64,000 nt of DNA from Acanthosepion esculentum (GCA_964036315.1 OZ038507.1:60332002-60396001); one strand, 5' to 3'. Numbered from the stretch's first letter, positions 51,834 through 62,939 are shown. Made by a program: numbers and translations. Notes: a model not told the origin generated them from the sequence alone.

Positions 51834-52193
51834 TTATGAAATGGACAAAGTCCTACAATTATTTTAAGACATTTATATGTTTAACGTTCTTTTTATAGAT
51901 ACAAATATTTATAAGCAGTAAATTCGACCTTGCCAACGGAATGATCCTCCGTGGCTGAATCGGTTAAAAGGCACGTCAGGCTATATGACGGTTCCGTATA
52001 GGATACAGGTTCGAATCATGTCAGAGGACGAATATTTTCTATGAAAATTTCTCGCACATTCAGGCCGGTAAATGTTATTTAATACTGTTTATTATAAACA
52101 GAGCATTTACTTAAATACTTGTATCTATAAAAAGAACGTTAAACATATCAAAAATGTCTTTAATAAATTGTCGGACTATGTCCAATTCAAAAT
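51834..52193 (+). mobile_element. Foldback element carrying a class II tRNA-like sequence, second copy
   Basis: Terminal repeats TTATGAAATGGACAAAGTCC (left) and a decayed complement ending CCAATTCAAAA (right) enclose the same internal order as 45741-46096. Length ~360 bp in both. Its upstream flank (AAACAAATGACGTCACACA, complement of 46100-46120) shows the family extends past the TIRs. Confidence 0.85.
51945..52028 (+). pseudogene. Class II tRNA-like sequence, copy 3
   Basis: Same anticodon arm CGTCA-GGCTATA-TGACG and variable arm as copy 2. The T arm has one lesion (AATCATGT). A and B boxes are readable. Confidence 0.82.
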
Positions 52194-52269
52194 GTATGAC
52201 ATCATTTGTTTACATTTGATACACTAAGAGCAGATATGAATAGAAGAGATTCATGGAAGATTTAAGTTT

Positions 52270-52530
52270 AAAGATAATAAAATCGACCTTGCTAACCAGA
52301 TGCTGCTCTGTGGCCTGAAAGGTTAAGGCACGTCATGCGAAATGACGGTTCCGTATAGGATACAGGTTCGATTCCTGTCGGAGAACGAAAATTTTCTATG
52401 AAAATTTCTCGGACATTCAGGCCGGTAAATGTTATTTAATACTGTTTATTATAAACAGGGTATTTACTTAAAATATCTATAAAAAGAATGTTAAACATAA
52501 TATAAATGTCTATAAATATATAACATTCCA
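52270..52530 (+). repeat. tRNA-like unit, fourth copy
   Basis: Follows the second foldback element in direct orientation with ATCGACCTTGCTAACCAGAT upstream and GACATTCAGGCCGGTAAATG downstream. Confidence 0.82.
52304..52385 (+). pseudogene. Class II tRNA-like sequence, copy 4 (Ser-CGA-like)
   Basis: Acceptor pairing 6 of 7, anticodon arm CGTCA-TGCGAAA-TGACG, variable arm GTTCCGTATAGGATAC, perfect T arm ACAGG-TTCGATT-CCTGT. The anticodon position reads CGA, which fits tRNA-Ser(CGA), a class II tRNA. This suggests the family's tRNA-Ser ancestry; G33 again argues against a functional tRNA. Confidence 0.8.
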
Positions 52531-52708
52531 ACACATCAGTTAGTGGTTATTGGTTTATTATCAATTAACAATGCTAAAATGTGTGTTTCTTGTACATTCA
52601 TTATGCATTTTTTTTAAACTTGCAATCTGCCTTGAGCTCATCAAACAACATCTGTAGCTGTCCGGAAAAAAAAATAAGCAGACATCATGTCTGTAATTTA
52701 TTTAATCA

Positions 52709-52710
<2 letters not shown>

Positions 52711-52766
<56 letters not shown>
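52711..52766. repeat. (CA)n array
   Basis: Pure CA dinucleotides. Confidence 0.97.
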
Positions 52767-52768
<2 letters not shown>

Positions 52769-52870
52769 TATATATATATCTGACAACGAAAACTAATCAA
52801 CATTTTATGTCTAAATTGTTTAACCAAACCTGTTTGAATGAGAACATGCTGCCCAAATATACACAATATA

Positions 52871-53163
52871 CACCCTTGTGCAAATTATTGAAATGCTTTA
52901 AGTTTCCTTTCTTTCACCATACGGTCAGTTTTAGATCTACTGGGGCGACAGGGTGGAATCAATTTCTATTTCTTCCTCAGATTAGGTAATTTGCAGTGGT
53001 GTACAGTAATAAAAATTCATGTTCGGGGTGTATGGTGAAATTTGTTTTGGCCTTGAAAAATATTGCGTCATCTGTGATTGTATCAGATTTTCATCATGCC
53101 CAGACACTATTGTCTCGACTGTCGATTAGTTGTCCTATGGCCATTGTCTGCGATGTACGAGAA
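52871..53163 (+). pseudogene. Tc1-like element 5' fragment
   Basis: Starts CACCCTTGTGCAAATTATTG after a TA and matches the minus strand of 17950-17660. It includes the MAIVCD start region and upstream GCCTTGAAAAATATTGCGTC. It ends near 53163, without the catalytic part. Confidence 0.82.
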
Positions 53164-53310
53164 TATTTGGGAAATGGTAAACAAAAACGATTTTCATAGT
53201 TATAGCACATTTCTCACATCATTTACTTGCAATACACGGAAGGTTGTCCGTGTGTAGGAATGGATCTTTTTAAAAATAAGAAGACATAATGTCTGTAATT
53301 TATTTAATCA

Positions 53311-53314
<4 letters not shown>

Positions 53315-53356
<42 letters not shown>
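53315..53356. repeat. (TA)n array
   Basis: Pure TA dinucleotides before a tRNA-like SINE. Confidence 0.95.
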
Positions 53357-53360
<4 letters not shown>

Positions 53361-53530
53361 ATTGGTAAGGCACACTTTTGCTGAAGGAGTGACATCTCAG
53401 ATGGAAAAAAATGAATACAGGTTCAATCCCTGTGGGGAAGCACATTGATCTTTAGTAGGATTTTTCGCATCAAGGCCAGCTGAACATAATTTCACTGTTT
53501 AAAAATGTTTATTGTAAGAAAAAAAAAAAA
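53357..53530 (+). repeat. Decayed class II tRNA-like SINE relative
   Basis: AATTGGTAAGGCACACTTTT is A-box-like and ACAGGTTCAATCCCTGT forms a perfect T arm. Downstream CAAGGCCAGCTGAACATAAT and TTTAAAAATGTTTATTGTAA resemble the GGCCGGTAAATG...GTTTATTAT tail of the 46-52 kb family. Confidence 0.65.
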
Positions 53531-53574
53531 AAATCTTCCCAAGAATTACGACTTTGTACCACCAGGGGTGTGCA

Positions 53575-53735
53575 AGTAGTGAAATTGATATCAGCGCTCA
53601 AAATGAGAAATCAGGGAGTCCAGTTTGAATTCCACTTGGGTTTTGTTGCATTCACTTATGTGCATATACTCCTGGGAAAGGCATGAATGTATCTGCTCCC
53701 CGCTAGCTATGGGTTAAATAGTAGAGGCTATTTCT
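53575..53735 (+). repeat. S1 SINE fragment
   Basis: GAATTCCACTTGGGTTTTG, CACTTATGTGCATATACTCC and CTAGCTATGGGTTAAATAG blocks; tail missing. Confidence 0.7.
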
Positions 53736-54399
53736 GTAAAAAGTATTGTTATTGTCAAAAACTTATTAATGCCATATTCATATGCAATAAAAAAAAATTA
53801 TTCTGATAACCAAAGACAGGTTTTGTCTTTAAATAACACTCGAAGGGTTCATAAGTCGTTAAAAAAAAATTGAATCAATCAAACTGCAGAAGAAACACCA
53901 ATGCTTCTCCAATCATACAATCTTAACCTCTTCAAGTCTTATCCGCCATATCCTTGTAAACTTCTCTTTCTGCTTCCTACTCTTATCTTTATAACACACA
54001 CCTCATTCATTAACACTCTACCTTGAGTAGCTCTTGAGCCTTGTATAAAAATTGTACTTTGCTGAAAGGTCAATATTCCAAATGTTTGAATTTGCCAACT
54101 TGTGATGCCTATTGCTCTCTTGAAACCTTAGAATTTCTCTCAGAGAATTTGGGGAGGATTTCAGGTTGCGAAACACTGTGCCAAAATTTTTCTTTAGTAA
54201 TATATTAAGATAATTTATGCAAAATCTCAAATAATTTCCCAAATCAAATGTCAGCGTTGGAGAAATGGAACACAAGACTGGCAAGAGCAGAACATTTATA
54301 TTCTACTGATTTTACCAAATAATTTTTTTTTTTTTTTAAATAATAATAAATAAACTCCAAAATCATCCCTGCAACACTTGACTCCAGATTTCATTTTTA
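53736..54399. other. No recognised feature
   Basis: Unassigned AT-rich DNA. Confidence 0.4.
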
Positions 54400-54690
54400 A
54401 CAATGACTTTTCCACACCAAGCAAGGCAATAAAGCCACTAAGATGCAAGGGGGGTATTTATTGAGAGTGAAAGAAACTGAGAAAAGAAGATGGAAGATGA
54501 TGGTTGATATTGCATTTAAATATTTGAAGATCGTGCTCGGCAGGAAAGCAAGAAGTTGGAAGCGAGTTCCACATGCAAGAAGTTTGAGAGTAGAAACAAT
54601 CAGAATAGAACTTATGGCTACACCAAGCAACTTCAACAGTAAGATGGTGAGACCTATCAGCCAATCTAGTACTATGCTTAAATTCATGCT
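54400..54690 (-). pseudogene. LINE C-terminal fragment (jockey/CR1-like), copy 3
   Basis: The minus strand reads ADRSHHLTVEVAWCSHKF, TSCMWNSLPTSCFPAEHDLQ and IFKCNINHHL before a stop, matching copy 1 at 5175-5330. The 3' flank has the shared GGCAATAAAGCCACTAAG block on the plus strand. Only ~75 codons remain. Confidence 0.8.
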
Positions 54691-54777
54691 AATTGGAAAA
54701 AATTACCGTGAAAATATTTACAGAAAAGGTACAAGGAAGCTACATTATTTTCCCAAATAATGTTTTGGAAATTCGTC

Positions 54778-55107
54778 TATATTTGAGATGAGGTATTATG
54801 TATATTATTTACATTATTGCGACTATTTTCCTCATCTTTGTCACCATATTTATTACAACATTTCAGCCATTGTACACTCTGGCCTTCTTCAGGTGATTGG
54901 AATGTCAAAGTGAACCCTTTATTTCGCTCACTGGGGTAGACTGTTCTAGTTCCACGTGCCATGTTTAATGGATGTCAGTTGTCAGTTATCTCCTGTTAAT
55001 TTCCCTCTGAAAGTTCTCCACTGCCTTAACCAGGTATTGAACTCACACTCTTTGGGTTCTGTCACTGGATCTAACTAACGCCTTTATCCACTGTGCCATG
55101 TGTCCTT
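54778..55107 (-). repeat. SINE-C, full-length reference copy
   Basis: Minus strand: tRNA-like head (ATGGCACAGTGGATAAAGGC A-box-like; GTGAGTTCAATACCTGG B-box-like) at 55107-55030; a body with CATGGCACGTGGAACTAGAA; a CTGAAGAAGGCC...GCTGAAATGTTGTAATAAAT segment; and a CCTCATCTCAAATATAG end at 54778. About 330 bp. Confidence 0.85.
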
Positions 55108-55364
55108 GTCAGTTGGAGAAATTCAGTCAAAATATTTATGACCTAACACTGTGCAGAATTAAAGTCACAAGTCCTTGCAAGATTAAAACACAATCCATAT
55201 CCGTATGTACTTGGTAATGATTTACTAAAGTTAGTTTGACACACGGCCAGCATAGAAGAGTGCTCAGTGTAGATTAAACTCACTATCAATGACTTGTAAG
55301 ATTAATCAGCTGAAAAACCAATCTTTGAATGGCAACTACAACCATCTTTGTTTTTAAGAGTAAA
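55108..55364. other. No recognised feature
   Basis: Unassigned spacer. Confidence 0.4.
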
Positions 55365-55487
55365 GATAGATAGATAGATAGATAGATATGAGTAAAGGTA
55401 GATATGAACATAGGTAGAGAGAGAGAGAGAGAGAAATATATGAGGATAGATAGATACAAGTAAAGGCAGATATGAACATAGGTAAAT

Positions 55488-55520
<33 letters not shown>

Positions 55521-55691
55521 CAGAAAGAGAAATATACGAGGATAGATAGATAGATAGATATGAGTAAAGGCAGATATGAACATAGGTAAATAGAGAGAGA
55601 GAGAGAGAGACAGAGACAGAAAGAGAAATATACGAGGATAGATAGATAGATAGATAGATATGAGTAAAGGCAGATATGAACATAGGTAAAT

Positions 55692-55722
<31 letters not shown>

Positions 55723-55842
55723 AAGAGAAATATACAAGGATAGATAGATAGATAGATAGATATGAGTAAAGGCAGATATGAACATAGGTAAATAGAGAGA
55801 GAGAGAGAGAGACAGACAGAGACAGAAAGAGAAATATACAAG

Positions 55843-55886
<44 letters not shown>

Positions 55887-56015
55887 TGAGTAAAGGCAGA
55901 TATGAACATAGGTAAATAGAGAGAGAGAGAAATATACAAGGATAGATAGATAATGAGTAAATGCAGATATGAATAGAGAGAGAGAGAGAGGGAGAGAGAG
56001 AGAGAAATATATGAG

Positions 56016-56056
<41 letters not shown>

Positions 56057-56060
56057 GCAT
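55365..56060. repeat. (GATA)n array with a higher-order 100-115-bp unit
   Basis: Blocks of GATA alternate with TGAGTAAAGGCAGATATGAA, CATAGGTAAATAGAGAGAGA and GAAATATACRAGGATAGATA. At least five higher-order units. Minus-strand frames up to 267 codons are repeat-driven. Confidence 0.95.
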
Positions 56061-56744
56061 GAATGGCGATTTTATTAAGATTTCTGTAATTGGATCAAGC
56101 ATCAACTTATCCCCCTGACCCTCTGCACATGTATTTCAGTTGCTTTTCTTACTGACTTAATTAATTCAACTGAGGGTGGTGGTTAACCTTGGTTGTGTTC
56201 CATTTCTTCAAGTTTGAACGAAAACAAAACAAAACAAAAAATAGAAAAAATTATGAAGATACAAAAAAGCAAAAAACTTTCTACTTTACATTTTTATTTT
56301 TTTGTCATGTTTCTTTTTACAAAAAAAAAAAAACAGTAAACAGAAGAAAACAAACAATAAGATAAAAAAAAATTTAAAAAAGAAAATTGTTTCAACAACA
56401 TTGAAAATTTTCGAGGTTGTAGTAAACAAAATTTTCAGAAATTAAATTTTTTTCAAACCAGATTAATAAAAAGAAAAAAATTTTTTTTTTAAATTCATTT
56501 TTCTTCAAAACATATTTTGTATAATTTTTATAAATTAAAAACTCATGCAGATCTCGACTCGCATTCATGTTCACATATGAAAAAAAATCTCATCACTGTT
56601 CCCCCCCCCACTGTAATTCTGATATATTTTTTATATATCTTTCATGTATATATAAGAAATATAAAAAAAAAATATTGTTGCCTTTCCATGAGTATCCAGT
56701 CCCTTGAACCACTAAAGATTGTGATAGTTTGGTTTATTTTGTTT
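56061..56744. other. A/T homopolymer-rich DNA
   Basis: Many A and T runs; a C9 run near 56600. Nothing recognised. Confidence 0.5.
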
Positions 56745-57164
56745 TACGGCATATCAACACATCAATGGGTTATTTATGCCGATAAGATTTTTAAGCTAAG
56801 TTCATATGAACAGGATATGAATTACTTTGTAAGAAACCAGTTTGTAGATCAGTTTTGGTTTATTTTGTTTTACAGCATGTCAACCTCAATGAGTTATTTA
56901 ATGCCAACATGATTTTTACAATAGACTTGTGGCAAACACTGCAGGTGGCACTAGGGGTGGCGGTTCCACCATAGCCACCGAAACCGTGATATCACCCCTG
57001 GTCGGCAGCTGATGAAGACAGGGTATCGCACGTGTTAATTCCCGTTGTATGTTTAAAAAAAAATTGTATTCTTTGTAAGAAATCAGTTTGTAGATCAGTT
57101 TTCATTCGTGTGTTTTTATAAAGAGATTTTTTGTCAAGAGTCAAATGTATTGCCAGTAATATTT
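56745..57164 (+). repeat. Two copies of the GCATATCAAC module and an unassigned block
   Basis: ACGGCATATCAACACATCAA (56747) and ACAGCATGTCAACCTCAATG (56872) followed by TTATTTAATGCC-type sequence. 56935-57040 contains a less AT-rich block (GGCGGTTCCACCATAGCCAC) of unknown origin. Confidence 0.6.
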
Positions 57165-57375
57165 TTTTTCAAAAATGTATTGCTGGTATTTTTACTATAA
57201 AATTCTATTTTTATGTTTTCGTAGTGTTTTGACACCAGTTTGGGGGTTAACTATTTGCCCGTAGCTGGGACCCTAATAGGTGGACCTGGGAACAACAGTA
57301 ATTAAGACGTGGTTCCATGCTCCTCAAAACCGGCTGATCATAGGCCTTGCTGCCGGATGTAGTTTATCATCATAT
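57165..57375 (-). repeat. SINE-B-like repeat
   Basis: AAAATGTATTGCTGGTATTT tail, CCCGTAGCTGGGACCCTAAT, TAATTAAGACGTGGTTCCAT and GCCTTGCTGCCGGATGTAGT, as at 6330-6600. Confidence 0.8.
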
Positions 57376-57586
57376 TCAGGACACCTAAAGATTTTGAGGC
57401 AGCTGTATAACAAACTGGGAGTCCACATGAAACTTTAAGTAGCAGAAAGGCAGTAATATATGAGTATCATTTTTTCTATTGGTTCTGTCTCTATATCTTT
57501 TTATATATTATTTTTTTATATTTTTTATATATATTTTATTGAGCACTTTCCTTAACATCTTTATTAGTCCTATTATATATTACAAT

Positions 57587-57590
<4 letters not shown>

Positions 57591-57627
<37 letters not shown>
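57591..57627. repeat. (TA)n array
   Basis: Pure TA dinucleotides next to a palindrome. Confidence 0.95.
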
Positions 57628-57630
<3 letters not shown>

Positions 57631-57707
57631 ATATTTTTGAAGGTACAAAATTTTATCACAGCAATAAACGTATGAAGCTTGATATTACTAGACATATTAA
57701 AAACGGG

Positions 57708-57743
57708 CGAAGCAACCGGTTTCGCTCCCGCTCATCAGGCTTT
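57708..57743 (-). ncRNA. Hammerhead-like motif, left arm
   Basis: Minus strand: AAGC and GCTT (stem I), CTGATGA core, stem II GC/GC with GNRA loop GGGA, GAA core, stem III ACC/GGT, then T at the cleavage position. Stem II of two pairs is shorter than usual; an alternative pairing of the loop side with upstream CTCCCGC is possible. Confidence 0.6.
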
Positions 57744-57930
57744 CAGCGGGAGATTTAATTTAAATTAAAAACGCAGAAAATGTACAATAAAAGTAAATGT
57801 GGAGGAGGAGGAGGGGAAAAAAATAAATAAATAAAAAATTTAAAAAAAATTTTTTTTTTTCCCCTCCTCCTCTACATTTACTTTTATTGTACATTTTCTG
57901 CGTTTTTAATTTAAATTAAATCTCCCGTTA

Positions 57931-57966
57931 AAAGCCTGATGAGCGAGAGCGAAACCAGTTGCTTCG
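57931..57966 (+). ncRNA. Hammerhead-like motif, right arm
   Basis: AAGC/GCTT stem I, CTGATGA at 57936-57942, stem II GC/GC with GNRA loop GAGA, GAA, stem III AC/GT around CA. Core bases are unchanged although the loop and stem III differ from the left arm. Confidence 0.6.
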
Positions 57967-58017
57967 CCCGTTTTTAATATGTCTAGTAATATCAAGCATC
58001 ATACATTTATTGCTGTG

Positions 58018-58020
<3 letters not shown>

Positions 58021-58049
<29 letters not shown>

Positions 58050-58160
58050 CAGTTCAAATGTTTGAAGCTATGTCCAGAATTAGCATGGGATGAACTTTAT
58101 AGAAGAGTGAAAAGGCCATCTATCTATCTATCTATCTATCTATCTCTCTTGAGATATTAG
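58021..58160. repeat. (TA)n, (CA)n and (ATCT)n short arrays
   Basis: TA at 58018-58034, CA at 58034-58048, ATCT at 58120-58145. Confidence 0.9.
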
Positions 58161-58825
58161 TTGGTCAGTTGAACCTATAGACTATGTGAAGTGAAAAGCC
58201 ACACCCCCTTACATGCTAAGAAGTGCCGCTGCACTTTCCATCGCAAGTGGGTTTTATGGGTTGGAGTTGCTGAGTGCATGCCCAACTGGTTTTCAATTCA
58301 GAGTTTTCCTTCTCCTAGACTAGCTACCAAACAAGACTGGAAGACCCAGTCCACCCCACTGTTTAAACCATAGCTGGATGGAGTAGAAGATATTGATTAA
58401 TACCCTTCTCAAGGACATTTGCGCAAACATCGATTGAACAGTTTCTTCCGAAATTTGATCTTGGCTCGTTAATCTCGCTACACTATGCACACATCCATTC
58501 TCGAGATATGTCGTGAGAGAAATTCAGAAAGAGAAATGCAGATTAATAAATCGCCATTTAGTTTGGCACAAGGCCATGGGTCACTGTTTTAGTGAATGGT
58601 TCCAGGAGATCAGCTTTCTGTCACTCTATGCCAGGCATTCATGAGAAATATAGAAAGGTGGGTGTATAGATATCATTGATCATTACTGTATAACTTCCAT
58701 TTTTTTAACTGAATGTCAGCAAAAAAAAAAGAAGGGATTTTTACAGATTGGCCAGAAAAATCAAAATATGAGAACCAAAAAAAAAAAGACATTTTTTTTT
58801 TTAATCATACGGCTGACCAACAAGT
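58161..58825. other. Unassigned DNA, possible decayed SINE near 58180-58510
   Basis: CTCGTTAATCTCGCTACACT at 58465 resembles, on the minus strand, an A-box region, and CCATAGCTGGATGGAGTAGA resembles SINE body sequence. No second copy was found. Confidence 0.35.
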
Positions 58826-58829
58826 ACAT

Positions 58830-59245
58830 ATTATTTACACTACCAACATTGCTCAAACTGTTTTCCTCATTTTAACAACGTTTCGGCCATTGTAAGCACA
58901 GGCGTTTTTCAGATGCTTAGAATTACGAACCAAACTCTTTATTCCATCCACCGGGGTAGATTGGTCTAGTTCCACGTTGCCATGCCTCTTCCAGGTGTCT
59001 CAGTATCAGTTGTCTCCATTTAACTCAACATCCTCAAGGACACATGGCACGTGGAACTAGAACAATCTACCCCAGTGGGTGGAATAAAGAGTTCAGTTCA
59101 AAATTCCAATCACCTGAAGAAAGACGGCACATACAATGGCCGAAATGTTATGAATATGGTAACAAAGATGAAGACAACAGTCCAAACATTGTAAATAGTG
59201 TAAATGATTACAATACCTCATCTCAGAAATATAGACAGATATTGA
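58830..59245. repeat. Head-to-head inverted pair of SINE-C copies
   Basis: Minus copy 58830-58990 and plus copy 59045-59245 share TTCGGCCATTGTA, GGCACGTGGAACTAGAACAA and CTGAAGAAAGACGGC-type blocks. The separation is ~55 bases. Confidence 0.8.
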
Positions 59246-59784
59246 AGTACAAATTAATTTTTAAATTATATTATATTTCGATTATTTTTAATTTAATTTA
59301 CGATGTTCTCCCTCTCACTCAAGTTTTTATTATTTTGTTTTGAGAAGAAGTTAATATCACAATCTCAAATATATATATATATATATATTTAGAGACATAT
59401 AAGTAAGCAGTGCCATTTTACATAAACAGCACTAGATATAGTCTGGGAATACAAAAAAAAAACAGATCTTAAGCGTGGGCAGAAGTAGGCTTCAATGATC
59501 TTAACTTTTGTAGCACAAAATATATTACATTAGATTCAGTAGCGTAGCTAGAGTTGGGGGCAGGGGAGCAGACTGCCCCGGGTGAGACTTTTAGGGTGGT
59601 CGGGGTCTATTGTATAAGCCTGTAGAGGCCGTACTGAAATAAAAGTGGTTTCAATGTCAGGACGCTACTCACAGAAAATGAGTACTTTATTACTCAATAA
59701 AAGTCATGGTAAGAAAAAGAATCCAAATCTAGTTGGCTAGATTATATACCAAAAGGAAAAAAAAAATTAAATTTAAAATTCCCA

Positions 59785-59832
<48 letters not shown>

Positions 59833-59864
59833 AATTTCTCAGAGTTAACCTGCAGAAAAAGACA

Positions 59865-60027
59865 ATATTTATAAAGGTAAGACATAATAGGAAAACTGCA
59901 TTGTTAGCCGACGTGTTTTGTCCAATGTGGACATTTTCAATTCATTTTCCTTTTTCACCTTGAAAAAGTCCACATTCGACGAAACGCGTTGGCTAATGAT
60001 ACAGTTTTCCTATATTCTTTTTACCTT

Positions 60028-60030
<3 letters not shown>
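59865..60030. repeat. Palindromic repeat with decayed hammerhead-like motif
   Basis: AAAACTGCATTGTTAGCCGA at the left pairs with TTGGCTAATGATACAGTTTT at the right. The plus strand reads TTGAAAAAGTCCACATTCGA then CGAAACGCGTTGGC: a GTCC/(G)GAC-type hairpin followed by GAAAC. Confidence 0.6.
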
Positions 60031-60031
<1 letters not shown>

Positions 60032-60096
<65 letters not shown>

Positions 60097-60158
60097 GTGT
60101 ATGCATGTATATATATATATATATATACATATATATACATATATATATATACATACAC

Positions 60159-60203
<45 letters not shown>

Positions 60204-60230
60204 TATGACATATTGCACAGTAATTCCCTC

Positions 60231-60283
<53 letters not shown>

Positions 60284-60300
60284 CTGTGCAATATGTCATA
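60032..60300. repeat. Long (TA)n array with inverted flanks
   Basis: TA with GTATAT/CATACA interruptions. ATGACATATTGCACAGTA at 60206 pairs with ATACTGTGCAATATGTCAT at 60281. Confidence 0.93.
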
Positions 60301-60368
60301 TTATTTGTGAAGGGACAAGGGAGGGAGAGGAGCAGCCATAGGTGGCATACATTCTAGCTACGCCAATG

Positions 60369-60779
60369 AATAGATGTGTATATATATATATATATACGAT
60401 ATTTAATTCTTTAAACAAACAGATACATTGCTTCTAAATGTTTGGTTCTGCGAGCCCAAGACTGGAATATTTTCCAGGAAGATCTTAATTAACCTACAAG
60501 TTTGGTAAGTCTTCCAAAGCATAATCTAAATTCACCTCATCAATCTCCTTAATTGATTCTGAATGAGATTTTAGATGCATAAGAAAAAGAAAATTGTTTT
60601 TTTTTTTTAATTTTTTATTTATTTATTTATTTATTTAACAACTTAATTCTATTTAAACAAAACTCGAGAAATTCCGCCTTCAGAAACACAAAACATGTCT
60701 TTTGTTCACTGGAACAAAATTAGCTTAAACGGTGGGTGTTTGTTTACATTCCGCTGACAAGACAAGACATCCCTACAGA
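60369..60779. other. No recognised feature
   Basis: Contains a short TA run (60378-60396) and TTTA repeats near 60615-60640. Confidence 0.45.
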
Positions 60780-60930
60780 TGGACAGTGGAATGAGAACAA
60801 TCTACCCCCAGAGATTAAATAAACCATCCAACTTGAAATTCCCAGATTTGACAGATATCTGAAAAAGGCCGGAGGATATACTGGCCGAAACATAGTGAAA
60901 TTAACAACAAAGATAAGGACATTAGCCCAA
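60780..60930 (+). repeat. SINE-C variant
   Basis: GGACAGTGGAATGAGAACAA, CAGAGATTAAATAAACCATC, CTGAAAAAGGCCGGAGGATA and GGCCGAAACATAGTGAAATT; closest to 26515-26665. Confidence 0.75.
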
Positions 60931-60994
60931 ATATAATTAAAGAAAAATTATTAAAATTTACCAGCAAACATGGCCACTTCTTACCTGTAAGGAG

Positions 60995-61886
60995 GCAGAG
61001 TGTCAAAATGACAGTTTTTCTCTTGACACCACTATTATTTTAACTACCTTCACTCCTTTTCAATGTTTATTGTTTTAAAAAGCGATGATTAGAATTTTAA
61101 TAAAACCTAAACATATTAAAGTGAATTTATACATTTTCTTTGTTCTTGAGAATTGAAAACGAAAATAATGAACACTATTATTGGAATGGTTGGCAAAAAA
61201 TCGGCTAATTGCCAATTGATTCAAACTTTATAAAATGGTAAATAATAAAGACTTCCTTATAGTCAGTTCACATATTTTAATAAGTTAGTAAATGTTTATG
61301 AATAAAAAATTGTTTTCATATTTATTTCTTTATAAATTGATAAATGATAAATATTGCATTGCATTCATTGTCATACAATTGTATTAGTTTTTAGAATGTA
61401 AATATAGATTTGTTCTTGCGAATAAAAAATCTAATAAATAAATAGTATATAATAATAAAATATAAATAAATATAAATAAATATAAAATATAATAAAATAA
61501 AATAGTAAATAAAGAATCTAATAAATAAATAGTATTTAATAATAAAATATAATATATAAATAAATATAAAATATAATATAATAAAATAGTAAATAAAAAA
61601 TCTAATAAATAAATATTATTTAATAATAAAATATAATATATAAATAAATATAAAATATAATATAATAAAATAGTAAATAAAAAATCTAATGAATAAATAG
61701 TATTTAATATTTTTCTTGCAAATTGTCAAGAACTAAAAGAAATATATAAATTCAATTTGATCACATGTTTAGGTTATATTACAATTTTAATCATTGTTTT
61801 TTAAAAACAATAAAAATTACCGAGGAGTGAAGGTAGTTAAAATAAAAGCAATGTCATTGGAAAGACTGTCCTTTTGATACTCCATC
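60995..61886. mobile_element. Long inverted-repeat element, ~890 bp
   Basis: Arms of ~150 bp: GAGTGTCAAAATGACAGTTT and TTTTAACTACCTTCACTCCT at the left pair, imperfectly, with AGGAGTGAAGGTAGTTAAAA and GGACAGTCTTTCC-type sequence read from 61886. The interior is an AT-rich array. No coding capacity. Confidence 0.8.
61430..61710. repeat. AT-rich ~85-bp tandem repeat
   Basis: About three units with ATAGTATTTAATAATAAAAT and AAATAGTAAATAAAAAATCT, inside the long inverted-repeat element. Confidence 0.88.
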
Positions 61887-62344
61887 TTATCATAGGCACA
61901 AAGTTTGCCAAATTACCTATCATTTTCTTTGATATTAAATACTGGCAGATTTTTTTTGTTTTTTGTTTTTTTTTGGGGGGGGGGTCATTTTTTTAAATCA
62001 GCCTCTAAATAGATTTGAAAACAAAACTAAACAAAATATCTAACTCCTTTTAACTATTATTTATTAATTTTGTTAATATTTCATAAATTAAATAAAAATT
62101 ATTAATTTTAGTTCTCCAGATTTAAAATATTTTACAATACAAGAAAGGCCAGAGGAGAGCCAGTTTTCATCTTTTCCACAAGTGACTGAGATAGAGAGCC
62201 TATTAAAGGAGAAGTTGCACTTGGTCTGAAGATTGTACTGACAGTGACCATGCAGAGTTGATTCCTATGTCCACACAATCTATAACTATAAGTTCTCTAT
62301 CTCCAACAAAATGCTCTACCCGTTAATAAAGTAAAATTTAACCA

Positions 62345-62376
<32 letters not shown>

Positions 62377-62640
62377 CTAGAAATTAATTTGTGAATGCAC
62401 AAAAGACTGGCCTTATTGACCAACTCAAGAGACTTGCATAACAAATGGTAAAGTTGAAAAAAATTCTTGGTCCAATCCATTTCCCCAAATCAGTATTTCT
62501 TTCGCTAATGGGATTGATTGATGCCAAGATCATTGCAACACCTGAAGCTAATCTGCTAAAATTATTCTTTCAATAGGAACTCAACCTATATTTTGTGTTT
62601 AAGGGGAGAAAGAGAAAGATGGGTGAGAGGATAGAGATGT
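61887..62640. other. No recognised gene; T/G homopolymers and (TG)n
   Basis: T-run followed by G10 at 61950-61985; TG array at 62350-62375. Otherwise unassigned. Confidence 0.5.
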
Positions 62641-62646
62641 TGATAC

Positions 62647-62681
<35 letters not shown>

Positions 62682-62939
62682 AAAAAGAAAGAAAGAAATA
62701 GGTAGATACATTGAAATGGATAAATAGGAATGATAGATAGATAGATAGATAGATAGATAGACAGATAGATAGATATGAAGAGAATTAGATAGATATATAG
62801 ATAGGTATGAACAGACTAAGATAGATAGGTAGGTAGATAGATATGAAGAGAATTAGATCGGGAGATAGATAGAAAGATAGATCTAAGCATACTGAGAGCA
62901 ATAGATAAATCTAAATAGACTAAAATAGATATGAACAGA

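Larger units (their letters stand above)
57654..58020. repeat. Diverged 367-bp palindrome with a hammerhead-like motif in each arm
   Basis: Arms (TATCACAGCAATAAACGTAT at the left, its near-complement ending TTATTGCTGTGATA at the right) pair throughout, with scattered substitutions and indels. The centre is near 57837, in an A/T-rich loop. Arm divergence argues against a simple assembly artefact. A TA array adjoins each side. Confidence 0.88.
59537..60368. mobile_element. hAT-like element (CAGTAGCGTAGCTAG ends) with nested palindromes
   Basis: Left end CAGTAGCGTAGCTAGAG and right end TCTAGCTACGCCAATG are imperfect inverted repeats. Flanking 8-mers ATTAGATT and AATAGATG match at six of eight. 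The interior holds TA arrays and two smaller palindromes, no transposase. Assignment to hAT rests on the end sequence and 8-bp flank only. Confidence 0.65.

Noticed and set aside
55286..56105. Minus-strand frames up to 267 codons
   Set aside because: GATA array read as Leu/Ser/Ile/Tyr repeats.
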